Of a stretch of DNA of 64,000 bases, positions 44,220-52,388 are shown piece after piece. How positions within the stretch are numbered: the first letter of the stretch is position 1; every line of letters starts with the position of its first letter. Under the pieces are notes generated by a model. That model ran no database searches and was not told the DNA's origin. It saw nothing but the letters and a program-made list of their open reading frames with translations. The translations under genes and the position numbers were made by a program. Location: assembly GCA_964352665.1 (NCBI GenBank), contig CAYGSJ010000002.1, positions 1 to 64,000 of the forward strand, written 5' to 3'. This DNA is from UBA1672 sp964352665. GTDB taxonomy: Bacteria; Pseudomonadota; Alphaproteobacteria; Micavibrionales; Micavibrionaceae.

Positions 44220-44903
44220 CTAAGCAGGCGTGTTTTGTCTGGAAACTGCGACCACACCCATTTCCTTTGCCCTTAAGGCAGCTTGGGTTCTATTCTTCGC
44301 CTCTAACTTTCTACAAACACCACGGACATGTAACTTTACAGTTACAACCTTTAAACCAAGCGCGTTGGCAATCTCTTTGTTAGAGGCACCTTCAACAAGG
44401 AAAGAAAGAACTTCACGTTCTCTATCCGTAAAACTACTCACATCTGCAACTGTTTCATTATAGTGCTCTGTCTCGCTTCCTGAGCCATAGTAAGAAGGCA
44501 TGACATTCTCCCCGTCACTCCCCTCGGGTACAAAAATTTTACCTTTAACAACAGTACCCACACCACGCAACAAGGCTTTACCAGACATCGTTTTTGGGAA
44601 ATAGCCTACCGCACCCAAATTCAAAGCCTTCTTTACATCCTCTGGTTCTGCAATACCCGACATCAAAGCAACCTTAACATCTGAAAAACGCTCGCGCATT
44701 GTTTCAAACCCGTTCATACCATCCATACCAGGCATACGAAGATCCAAAAGCACCAAATCATAGTGATTGTTTTGTTCAAGTATATCAATAACCTGATATA
44801 AATCTTTTGCCACAGACACAGAACAAGAAGGATCTGCACGTTCTATGTAGTTTATTAACGCATCCCTGAAAAGGGTATGGTCATCTGCAATCAAAAGTTT
44901 CAT
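44220..44903 (-). CDS. NarL/FixJ-family response regulator
   Basis: A 227-residue two-component regulator. The receiver domain begins MKLLIADDHTLFRDAL and has the phospho-acceptor Asp54 in VLLDLRMPGMDG, then Lys in GYFPKTMSG. The C-terminal LuxR-type helix-turn-helix is FTDREREVLSFLVEGASNKEIANALGLKVVTVKLHVRGV in overlapping halves. The ATG at 44903 has GGAGATTTATATA upstream. An atypical two-residue insertion (MNGFETMRE after MPGMDG) lengthens the loop. It is encoded just before the hybrid kinase, whose own receiver would have to compete with or relay to it. Confidence 0.92.
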   Translation of the reverse strand: MKLLIADDHTLFRDALINYIERADPSCSVSVAKDLYQVIDILEQNNHYDLVLLDLRMPGMDGMNGFETMRERFSDVKVALMSGIAEPEDVKKALNLGAVGYFPKTMSGKALLRGVGTVVKGKIFVPEGSDGENVMPSYYGSGSETEHYNETVADVSSFTDREREVLSFLVEGASNKEIANALGLKVVTVKLHVRGVCRKLEAKNRTQAALRAKEMGVVAVSRQNTPA

Positions 44904-45004
44904 TATATAAATCTCCACACACGCACGAAAAAGCGTATAACCTTAAGTATATATTATTCTTGCTAGAAAAATATAAGAAAAAGTGAAAACATCCAACCCT
45001 GGCG

Positions 45005-47002
45005 TTACTTTTCTGCATACACAGAAACATGAAGAATATTCTGCGGTTGCTCCTGTATTCGGTTTAATCTCAATCTATAAATGTACGTAGACTCCATTAC
45101 ACGCTGCACGTAATTGCGCGTTTCATAAATTGGTATCAGCTCTATCCAGTCAATGAGATCAATTTCTCTTTTTCTTGGGTCCCCGAATATTTTTACCCAT
45201 GAATCAACGCGCCCCGGGCCAGCATTATAAGCCGCTATGGCTAAGGCATAATTTCCATCATATCTGGTTATTAATTCAGAAATATAGGCCGCTCCGAGTT
45301 TCATGTTGTATTTTGGGTTGGATGTAAGCCACTCCTTGTTATAGGCAACATTTAGTTTTTTGGATACATGCTTGGCGGTCGCAGGCATAAGTTGCATAAG
45401 GCCTAAAGCCCCTGCCCGGCTCTTCGCATTAAAATCAAATATACTTTCCTGACGAATAAGCGCATGCAACAAGGCCCATTCTGCTGTGTTAATCTCCTGA
45501 AGTTGCTTTGTAATTGTTGGATAGGATTGCTTGGTAAGAAACAAACCTTTCTTCGTGGCATCTTTAGATATTTTGACAGCCGTATAGTGATCTCCTTTGT
45601 CTGCGGCTAACTCTGCTGCATAGCGATAAGCCTTTGGTGTACCTTCACTCTTCAAAAACGCGTAAAGAAAACTCTCGGAACGCCCTTTTATGCCCGCGCT
45701 TTCAAATAATGAGGCCGCCTGAACCAACTCATTCTTTTCATAGTTCTGACGATCTCTCGAAGATAAGGATGGGAGCGTTTCTTTTGGAAGCTGATTTTCA
45801 TTCGATAAAGCCGCCCAAGCCAGTTGGCCGTAGAAAACCGTTCTGAATGCCGCTGCCTTTTTGTACCAGTCCATTGCCAAAGCCTCTTGCTGCAGTTCCT
45901 TTGCAGTTCTCCCCGCCCAATACGCGGCCCTGGCCTTGCTCACAGGTGTTTCTACTTTTTGGTAAAGAGCAGAAAATCGTTCATAAGCTTCTGTTGGCTT
46001 GTTCACAAAACGCAAAGCTAACCATCCAGCCATCCACTGCGCCTGCGCATAAGCAAAACCCTCTTTTTGGATATGCTTTTCTGCAACACTGTATGCCTTA
46101 GAGTAGTCTCCTTTTTCTAGAAGTCTACGAATGATGATATGCCGCTCCTCCCACCAATCTTTTGGATTGGAAACAGCTGACACTTCGGGCGTATTTAACA
46201 AAATTTCTATAGCCCCTGAATCAAGATTTCGTTTTCTTCTCCACCTTAGCCTTTCGTAAAGTAATCCAGGATCATCCTGCAGATAGCTTGGAACTCTCTC
46301 TATCAGAGTACTCACTCCGCCACCGTTATTCTGGGAAAGTGATATTCTGGCTTTTGCAAGTTCTGGATAACCTTGCCCTAGAACATCAGCCATCGCACGG
46401 GCATTATCGTAATGTTTTGCAAACATCAGGGCATCAAAACGTTGTTTATGAGCTTCCAACGTCAAAAAACTACCATATTTTTTAAAAATATCTCGCTGCT
46501 GTTCTCGAGACGTTAGAGTGCGCGCCCACCATTGTGCTACAAAATCACGTGCTTCTTCTTTACGCCCCTCTATAATAAGTGCATCCATATAACGCTCCAT
46601 ACCATATGACGTTTGGGGCGGAAAATCTTGATACCAGGCCAAGACCTCGCTATTTGAAAGATCTTCCGGCATGATACTTTCTGCACGCACCTTGATTTTG
46701 TTAATTTCAGGCCAGTCTGGATTATCACGGATAGCATGTGACAACCTTATAAATAACTCATCCGAAAAACCGGCATAATCACTATCGATTAATATAAGCC
46801 AGTGATAAAGCTTTGAAGCCAAAGGATCGCGGGCCTCTGCAAATTTTTCTTTAGCCGCATCCCATTTACCCTTATGGGCCTGTTTTATGGCCTCAACCGT
46901 TAGCGCGCGCGCATGGCTTGTTTGAATACGGTTGATCGGGCTATCTTTTGCAAAAACATATTCCGGCTTTACAAAACAGAAAAATAGCATCAAAAAAAGC
47001 AT
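45005..47002 (-). CDS. Soluble lytic murein transglycosylase (Slt70-like)
   Basis: A 665-residue periplasmic enzyme that cleaves peptidoglycan glycan strands to 1,6-anhydro products. The start MLFLMLFFCFV gives a signal peptide ending near VFAKD. A long alpha-superhelical U-domain (about residues 30-470, TPR-like helices) leads to the C-terminal SLT domain. This has the catalytic glutamate in ALIRQESIFD, then SRAGALGLMQLMPATAK and ALAIAAYNAGPGRVD. The frame is open to 47194 but that would overlap dapA on the opposite strand, so the internal ATG at 47002 is taken. The ribosome binding site is weak. Confidence 0.9.
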   Translation of the reverse strand: MLFLMLFFCFVKPEYVFAKDSPINRIQTSHARALTVEAIKQAHKGKWDAAKEKFAEARDPLASKLYHWLILIDSDYAGFSDELFIRLSHAIRDNPDWPEINKIKVRAESIMPEDLSNSEVLAWYQDFPPQTSYGMERYMDALIIEGRKEEARDFVAQWWARTLTSREQQRDIFKKYGSFLTLEAHKQRFDALMFAKHYDNARAMADVLGQGYPELAKARISLSQNNGGGVSTLIERVPSYLQDDPGLLYERLRWRRKRNLDSGAIEILLNTPEVSAVSNPKDWWEERHIIIRRLLEKGDYSKAYSVAEKHIQKEGFAYAQAQWMAGWLALRFVNKPTEAYERFSALYQKVETPVSKARAAYWAGRTAKELQQEALAMDWYKKAAAFRTVFYGQLAWAALSNENQLPKETLPSLSSRDRQNYEKNELVQAASLFESAGIKGRSESFLYAFLKSEGTPKAYRYAAELAADKGDHYTAVKISKDATKKGLFLTKQSYPTITKQLQEINTAEWALLHALIRQESIFDFNAKSRAGALGLMQLMPATAKHVSKKLNVAYNKEWLTSNPKYNMKLGAAYISELITRYDGNYALAIAAYNAGPGRVDSWVKIFGDPRKREIDLIDWIELIPIYETRNYVQRVMESTYIYRLRLNRIQEQPQNILHVSVYAEK

Positions 47003-47060
47003 ATATACGCCAGCATTCTTGCCAAAGCACGCCTTTGGAGCTAGAGTGTAGCCCCGTTCA

Positions 47061-47066
47061 TATAAT
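47061..47066 (+). promoter_or_regulatory. Possible -10 box of dapA
   Basis: A perfect TATAAT 20 bases before the dapA start, followed by AAGGAAG as ribosome binding site. No good -35 hexamer was found at 16-18 bases, so only the -10 is listed. Confidence 0.4.
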
Positions 47067-47086
47067 TTAAACAAGGAAGTACCCTT

Positions 47087-47965
47087 ATGTTTTATGGCTC
47101 TATTACAGCCCTGATTACACCGTTCAAAAACGGAGAAATTGATTGGGTAGCATTTGACAATCTTGTTGAATGGCAAATTGATAAAGGCACGCATGCACTA
47201 GTTCCCTGTGGTACGACTGGTGAATCCCCTACTTTGTCTCATGAAGAGCATAACGCTATTGTTGAACGTTGCATAGATGTGGTCAAGGGAAGAATTCCAG
47301 TTATTGCAGGTACAGGCTCAAATTCAACACGCGAAGCAATTTCCTTTACCAGGCATGCCAAAACAGCAGGAGCTGATGCCGCTCTTATTGTTACACCATA
47401 TTATAACAAACCAACACAGGACGGGATGTATGAACATTTTCGTGCCATACATGATGAAGCACAGATTCCTATCATCCTCTATAACATCCCGGGAAGATGT
47501 GTCGTGGACATGACGGTAGAAACGATGGCACGTCTTGCTAAATTGCCTAATATTATCGGCGTGAAAGATGCCGCAGGTGATCTTGCAAGGCCAGCAATAA
47601 CACGTAATGTAATTGGTCAAGATTTTTGTCAGCTTTCCGGCGATGATATCACTGCAGCTGCTTTCCTTGCCCAAGGCGGCGTTGGATGTATATCTGTGTT
47701 GTCGAACATTGCACCTGATTTAAGTGCAGGACTACAAAACGCATGGAGAGATGGCGATCGTGATACATTCAATTCAATCCGTGACCGCCTTGTTCCTCTG
47801 GCACGTGACCTTTTCTGTGAAAGCAACCCGGCCCCTGTTAAGTATGCTGCAAAATTTTTAGGTTTATGTGAAGCCGACGTAAGGCGCCCACTTTTACCGG
47901 CATCCGTATCAGCACAGGAAAAAGTCGAGAAAGCACTGGCCTTTGCCAAAATCAAGAAGCCCTAA
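47087..47965 (+). CDS. dapA: 4-hydroxy-tetrahydrodipicolinate synthase
   Basis: DapA condenses pyruvate with aspartate semialdehyde, the first committed step of lysine and meso-diaminopimelate synthesis. The 292-residue enzyme has CGTTGESPTL (43-47 TTGES), the Tyr132 in ILYNIPGR, and the Schiff-base lysine Lys160 in GVKDAAGD. Everything expected for the family is present. SD AAGGAAG precedes the ATG by 7 bases. It is divergent from the transglycosylase gene (84 bp between starts) and is followed 26 bp later by smpB. Confidence 0.97.
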   Translation: MFYGSITALITPFKNGEIDWVAFDNLVEWQIDKGTHALVPCGTTGESPTLSHEEHNAIVERCIDVVKGRIPVIAGTGSNSTREAISFTRHAKTAGADAALIVTPYYNKPTQDGMYEHFRAIHDEAQIPIILYNIPGRCVVDMTVETMARLAKLPNIIGVKDAAGDLARPAITRNVIGQDFCQLSGDDITAAAFLAQGGVGCISVLSNIAPDLSAGLQNAWRDGDRDTFNSIRDRLVPLARDLFCESNPAPVKYAAKFLGLCEADVRRPLLPASVSAQEKVEKALAFAKIKKP

Positions 47966-47991
47966 AATAAAGCGAAGCCGGAAACGAACCC

Positions 47992-48486
47992 GTGAGTAAA
48001 AAAAAGAACAATAAATCCGGCATGATTTCAAAAAACCAGACGGTTGCTGATAATCGTAAGGCAAAATTTGACTACGAATTAAGTGATACTTTTGAGGCTG
48101 GGATTATGCTGACCGGAACCGAAGTAAAATCACTACGATTAGGCCAGTGTAGCATCAAGGAATCATACGTAGGACCAAAAGACGGTGATATTTGGCTGTT
48201 TAATGCAAATATTTCGGAATATCAACAAGCTTCCCCGAAATTGCAGCATGAACCCACGCGCCCTAGAAAGCTTCTCCTTCATAAGCGTGAAATTCATAAA
48301 ATCATTGGTGCCGTAAATAAAGAAGGCATGACGATCGTTGCCACAAAAATTTATTTTGATGGACGAGGAAAAGTTAAACTCGAAATCGCCCTCGCCAAAG
48401 GCAAAAAACAATACGATAAACGCGAGACCGAGAAAAAACGCGATTGGGGAAAACAAAAACAGCGCCTTTTAAAAACCAGAGAATAA
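47992..48486 (+). CDS. smpB: SsrA (tmRNA)-binding protein
   Basis: SmpB works with tmRNA in ribosome rescue. The 164-residue product has RKAKFDYELSDTFEAGIMLTGTEVKSLR, an OB-fold core, PTRPRKLLLHKREIHKI and the basic C-terminal tail GKKQYDKRETEKKRDW. The start is GTG at 47992. A dapA-smpB order is familiar in alphaproteobacteria. The tmRNA gene itself is not in this window. Its stop lies against the A-tract of the recA terminator. Confidence 0.96.
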   Translation: MSKKKNNKSGMISKNQTVADNRKAKFDYELSDTFEAGIMLTGTEVKSLRLGQCSIKESYVGPKDGDIWLFNANISEYQQASPKLQHEPTRPRKLLLHKREIHKIIGAVNKEGMTIVATKIYFDGRGKVKLEIALAKGKKQYDKRETEKKRDWGKQKQRLLKTRE

Positions 48487-48515
48487 AAAAAAGCAGGCCC
48501 CAAGATGAGGCCTGC
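48485..48515 (-). terminator. recA terminator
   Basis: On the minus strand GCAGGCC...GGCCTGC (48493-48499 with 48509-48515) forms a perfect 7-bp stem with a 9-base loop and is followed by eight T. It lies 27 bases after the recA stop and abuts the smpB stop. Confidence 0.9.
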
Positions 48516-48542
48516 GCTTCCTACCATTTATAGTATTCCCAA

Positions 48543-49628
48543 CTACTCTTTTTTATCATTGGCTACATCTTCTGCAGCAGTCTCCGCTGCCACCTTCGCC
48601 TCGGCAGGCCCTGCCAGCATATCCTCGGCAATAAGACCCGCATTGGCGCGTATTTGTTTTTCAAGTTTATTAGCCAGCTCTGTATTCTCACGGAAAAAAC
48701 TTTTGGCATTTTCACGACCCTGACCAATTTTCTGTCCGTCATAAGAGAACCACGATCCTGCTTTCTCTACAAGATTGGCCGCGACACCAAGATCAATTAA
48801 CTCGCCCAATTTTGAAATTCCTTCACCATACATAATGTCGAACTCGACCTGACGGAAAGGAGGGGCCATCTTGTTCTTCACAACTTTAACGCGGGTCTGG
48901 TTGCCAACAATTTCTTCCTTGTCCTTGATCGCACCAATACGACGAATATCAAGGCGCACAGAGGAATAAAACTTCAAGGCATTCCCGCCCGTCGTGGTTT
49001 CTGGGGAACCAAACATCACACCGATTTTCATGCGAATCTGGTTGATAAAAATTACAATAGTGTGGGAACGGGAGATGGAGCCGGTCAGCTTACGCAATGC
49101 CTGTGACATTAACCGTGCCTGCAGTCCCATATGACTGTCTCCCATCTCGCCTTCAAGTTCCGCGCGCGGTACAAGCGCCGCAACAGAGTCTACAACCAGA
49201 ACATCCAGCGCACCGGAGCGCACCAATGTATCGGTAATTTCCAAAGCTTGCTCGCCCGCATCAGGCTGGGAGATCAAAAGATTATCAACATCAACACCAA
49301 GCTTTCTTGCATAGCCGGGATCGAGCGCATGCTCTGCATCCACTATTGCGCATGTGCCCCCGGCCTTTTGTGCTTCGGCAATGACATGCAATGCCAGTGT
49401 GGTCTTACCGGAACTTTCAGGACCATATATTTCAACAATTCGTCCGCGTGGCAAGCCACCAATACCCAAACCGATATCAAGGCCAAGAGAGCCGGTTGAC
49501 ACAGACTCAACTTCCATCAGATTTTGTCCATCATTCAATCTCATGATGGACCCTTTTCCAAAAGCACGCTCAATCTGTGACAGGGCGGCATCAAGTGCTT
49601 TTTGTTTTTCGGCTGTATTTTGTGACAT
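48543..49628 (-). CDS. recA: Recombinase A
   Basis: RecA forms filaments on single-stranded DNA, drives strand exchange and triggers LexA cleavage. The 361-residue protein has Walker A GPESSGKT (69-76), LVVDSVAALVPRAELEGEMGD (Walker B and L1), IFINQIRMKIGVMFGSPETTTGG (L2) in overlapping parts, and an Ala/Glu-rich acidic tail. Two starts each have a good Shine-Dalgarno (AAAGGGGAC before 49628 and AAAGGGAC before 49664); the shorter fits the family better. A GTTC-N7-GTTC-type box and a strong promoter lie upstream. It is followed by a terminator and is transcribed alone. Confidence 0.98.
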   Translation of the reverse strand: MSQNTAEKQKALDAALSQIERAFGKGSIMRLNDGQNLMEVESVSTGSLGLDIGLGIGGLPRGRIVEIYGPESSGKTTLALHVIAEAQKAGGTCAIVDAEHALDPGYARKLGVDVDNLLISQPDAGEQALEITDTLVRSGALDVLVVDSVAALVPRAELEGEMGDSHMGLQARLMSQALRKLTGSISRSHTIVIFINQIRMKIGVMFGSPETTTGGNALKFYSSVRLDIRRIGAIKDKEEIVGNQTRVKVVKNKMAPPFRQVEFDIMYGEGISKLGELIDLGVAANLVEKAGSWFSYDGQKIGQGRENAKSFFRENTELANKLEKQIRANAGLIAEDMLAGPAEAKVAAETAAEDVANDKKE

Positions 49629-49738
49629 ATTAGCGTCCCCTTTGCGCAGTGGTGTAACGTTCATGGCTTTGTCCCTTTTTCGCATAGTTATGGGTTATGT
49701 GCAATCAGTAACGGTGGCGAATGCCCCTTATGCACACC

Positions 49739-49767
49739 ATAATGTTCTTGTTTTATTCTCGTGTCAA
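49739..49767 (-). promoter_or_regulatory. recA promoter
   Basis: On the minus strand TTGACA (49767-49762) and CATTAT (49744-49739) are separated by exactly 17 bases. This places the transcript start about 100 bases before the recA start codon. Confidence 0.75.
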
Positions 49768-49774
49768 CAAGAAA

Positions 49775-49789
49775 GAACAAAAAAGGAAC
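49775..49789. promoter_or_regulatory. SOS box (LexA site) of recA
   Basis: GAAC-N7-GAAC at 49775-49789 (GTTC-N7-GTTC on the recA strand) is the direct-repeat LexA site known from alphaproteobacteria. It lies 7 bases upstream of the -35 box of recA and 13 bases after the cckA stop. It is the only such site I found at the gene starts checked in this window. Confidence 0.85.
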
Positions 49790-49801
49790 GATTATTGTTT
49801 T

Positions 49802-52318
49802 TTATTCTTCTAAAACCTCTTTTACCTTTGCGGAAAGCACCTTCAGGGTAAAAGGCTTAGGAAGAAAATACGTATTCTCTCCCATATAGTCTTTAAGTTT
49901 ATCTTCTGTATAGCCAGAGATAAAAATAATTTTCAGGTTAGGATTATGCTGTCTGATTCTTTGCGCTAAAGTTGGACCATCCATTCCAGGCATTACAACA
50001 TCTGTAATCAAAAGATCTATTTGCTTTTGTCCTTCTTTTTCATATAACTCAAGCGCAGCCTCACCGTGCTCCGCTGAAATTACATCATAGCCTTTATTGG
50101 CAAGGGCGCGCTGCGAAAATGTGCGGACAGCATCTTCATCCTCAACCAGCAAAATACACTCTGTTCCTGTCAGGTCCCTAATCTCGATGTGCTCTTCATG
50201 CCCTTTTTGCTCTTGATCCTGTTCGGTCTCGGTTGCTCGAGGCAGATAAATCAAAAATGTTGTACCTTTTCCAACCGTACTTTCAATGTCAAGAAACCCT
50301 CCACTTTGACGAATAATACCATATACAGTTGCAAGCCCTAACCCTGTCCCTTCACCCACGGCCTTTGTTGTAAAGAAGGGTTCGAGAATGTGCTTCATAT
50401 TCTTTTTTGGAATGCCGCACCCTGCATCCTTGACCTTGATCAAAATCCAGTGACCAGGAGGCATCTCTTCCTGCATCACTTCTTTTGGCTTCTTGCTGAT
50501 ATAGTTTTCAGTTGTAATCGTGAGTTCTCCGCCACCATCCATAGCGTCCCGCGCATTGACAGCAAGATTAATCAAGACCTGTTCCATCTGACCTTCATCG
50601 ACTTTAACAAGCCCCAAATCACTACCGTGCACCATATTCAACTCGATATTAACACCAAGCAAGCGACGCAAAAGATGTGATAGCTCGGTTAGAATATCCG
50701 TAATATCATGAACACGTTGACGCAGAGTTTGCTGCCTTGAAAAAGCTAGCAATTGACGCACAAGATTAGCCGCGCGGTTTGAGTTTTGTTTAATCTGCAT
50801 AATATCGCCAAAGGATGGGTCCCCTGGCTTGTGGCGAAGAAGCAGTAAATCACAAAAACCAATAATCGCCGTCAAAAGGTTGTTGAAGTCATGGGCGATG
50901 CCACCAGCTAATTGCCCCACGGCCTGCATTTTTTGGGACTGAACAAACTGCTGCTCCAAAGACTTCTTCTCTGTGGTATCAATGAAATGGAGAATTACAC
51001 CATCTTTTTCAAGGGTACTGCGCGCATGCAGCTGTGCAGTCTTCGGAGATTTATCCTTTTCAGCGCTCAGCAAAACTTCCATCGATTCCGTTGTTTTTTC
51101 ACCTGTATTAGTTTGCTTGATAAGCTGATTAACTGCTTCCTTGTCACTTTCATCAATTAAAAGTTCGAAATGCTTTTGTGCAAGATCCTTTGTTTTTCTT
51201 CCAACCAAATGGGCAAACTGCGCATTACAATCCTCAATCAAACCATCTTTATTGACAAGAACAATGCCCAGCGGCGCATCCTCGTAAAAACGCTTAAAGC
51301 GATCTTCCGACGCCTTCAACGCTCTATGCATCTCCAATTCTGCTGTCAGATCATGGACTACAGCGCGTGTGCGCACAGTCCCATCCTCATTTTGAACAAT
51401 ATTTTGATTGATGGAGGCCAAAAAAGTCTTACCACTTGCCCCCTTCATTTCCACTTCAACAATTTGTGTATCTCCGCCATTTGTTACAAGATCGTAAGGA
51501 TTGGCATTATCCGGAGGCATAATCAGATATGTATGAAGTGTTGCCTGCTCCAACAAATAATTAAGATCAACACCAAGCCATCTGGCCAAGGTTGCATTTG
51601 CAAAAATGAAGTGCCCTGTCTCATTCAGCGAGAAAAACCCGACCGGAGCGTTATCAGTAAAATCTATAAGTTTTTCACGCTCTTCTGCTATCGCAATATT
51701 AGCAGTGTATTTGTCCGTTACATTATCCAGACGCCAATGAATAATGCCCGCGTGTCCCGCAACAGGCTGCGCGGTAACAATATACCACCCCTCATAATCC
51801 TGTTTTTCACAATAAAGCTCTATCGAATCCGTAAGACCACGATGCGCCTGATCAGATAATGTATTGAATAAAGCCGCAGCCTCGTCGTTCTCCGAGAACA
51901 TATCCAGTAAATGTTGATAGGAGATATCCTGTTTCTCGTCCTTACTACATAGCTCCACAAATCTCTGGTTAAAATACAGTGTATTGTCGGCGCTATCTGT
52001 AATTAGACGCCCGCCGCGGCTACCTTCCAGAACTTCCTTTAGTAATATAAGCTCTTTTTCCTGCTTGGCTTGGAGGTACTGCGCCCGCCTTGCCGCAAAC
52101 GCGACAATAGTCGCCATCAAAAACACAAAGACTGAAATAAGGATGGTTGTCTCGTCTACATTCGCCATATGAATGACGAAAACCATCAGGACAAAATAAA
52201 GCGACAGTATCGAGGCCACAACCGCAATACTCAAACGCTTTCTGCTCCCGTCACCATGGACAGCAGCGCGATGATTATGGTGGCTTTCAATAAACTCTGT
52301 ATGGTCAAGCTTGTTCAT
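49802..52318 (-). CDS. cckA: Cell cycle histidine kinase CckA
   Basis: CckA is the hybrid kinase/phosphatase that, through ChpT, controls the master regulator CtrA and CpdR. The 838-residue protein has two membrane helices (about 31-50 and 58-76) and three PAS-like domains (about 95-200, 215-330, 335-450). The HisKA site is GGIAHDFNN (His476), followed by GFCDLLLLRHKPGDPSFGDI typical of CckA. The HATPase has NLAVNARDAM and GTGLGLATVYGI, and the receiver has Asp773 in LLITDVVMPGMDG. ATG at 52318 or one 11 codons upstream may be used; neither has a strong ribosome binding site. It lies directly upstream of recA on the same strand. Confidence 0.9.
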   Translation of the reverse strand: MNKLDHTEFIESHHNHRAAVHGDGSRKRLSIAVVASILSLYFVLMVFVIHMANVDETTILISVFVFLMATIVAFAARRAQYLQAKQEKELILLKEVLEGSRGGRLITDSADNTLYFNQRFVELCSKDEKQDISYQHLLDMFSENDEAAALFNTLSDQAHRGLTDSIELYCEKQDYEGWYIVTAQPVAGHAGIIHWRLDNVTDKYTANIAIAEEREKLIDFTDNAPVGFFSLNETGHFIFANATLARWLGVDLNYLLEQATLHTYLIMPPDNANPYDLVTNGGDTQIVEVEMKGASGKTFLASINQNIVQNEDGTVRTRAVVHDLTAELEMHRALKASEDRFKRFYEDAPLGIVLVNKDGLIEDCNAQFAHLVGRKTKDLAQKHFELLIDESDKEAVNQLIKQTNTGEKTTESMEVLLSAEKDKSPKTAQLHARSTLEKDGVILHFIDTTEKKSLEQQFVQSQKMQAVGQLAGGIAHDFNNLLTAIIGFCDLLLLRHKPGDPSFGDIMQIKQNSNRAANLVRQLLAFSRQQTLRQRVHDITDILTELSHLLRRLLGVNIELNMVHGSDLGLVKVDEGQMEQVLINLAVNARDAMDGGGELTITTENYISKKPKEVMQEEMPPGHWILIKVKDAGCGIPKKNMKHILEPFFTTKAVGEGTGLGLATVYGIIRQSGGFLDIESTVGKGTTFLIYLPRATETEQDQEQKGHEEHIEIRDLTGTECILLVEDEDAVRTFSQRALANKGYDVISAEHGEAALELYEKEGQKQIDLLITDVVMPGMDGPTLAQRIRQHNPNLKIIFISGYTEDKLKDYMGENTYFLPKPFTLKVLSAKVKEVLEE

Positions 52319-52388
52319 AGCAACAGAATCATGACATAGCCCCCGTCCCATAACAAGAGCAGTATAAAACGGCTATTTAGTTATACAC

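Noticed and set aside
47003..47194. N-terminal extension of the lytic transglycosylase frame across the dapA start
   Set aside because: It would overlap dapA by over 100 bp on the opposite strand and replaces a clear signal peptide by a non-signal leader; the ATG at 47002 explains the protein.
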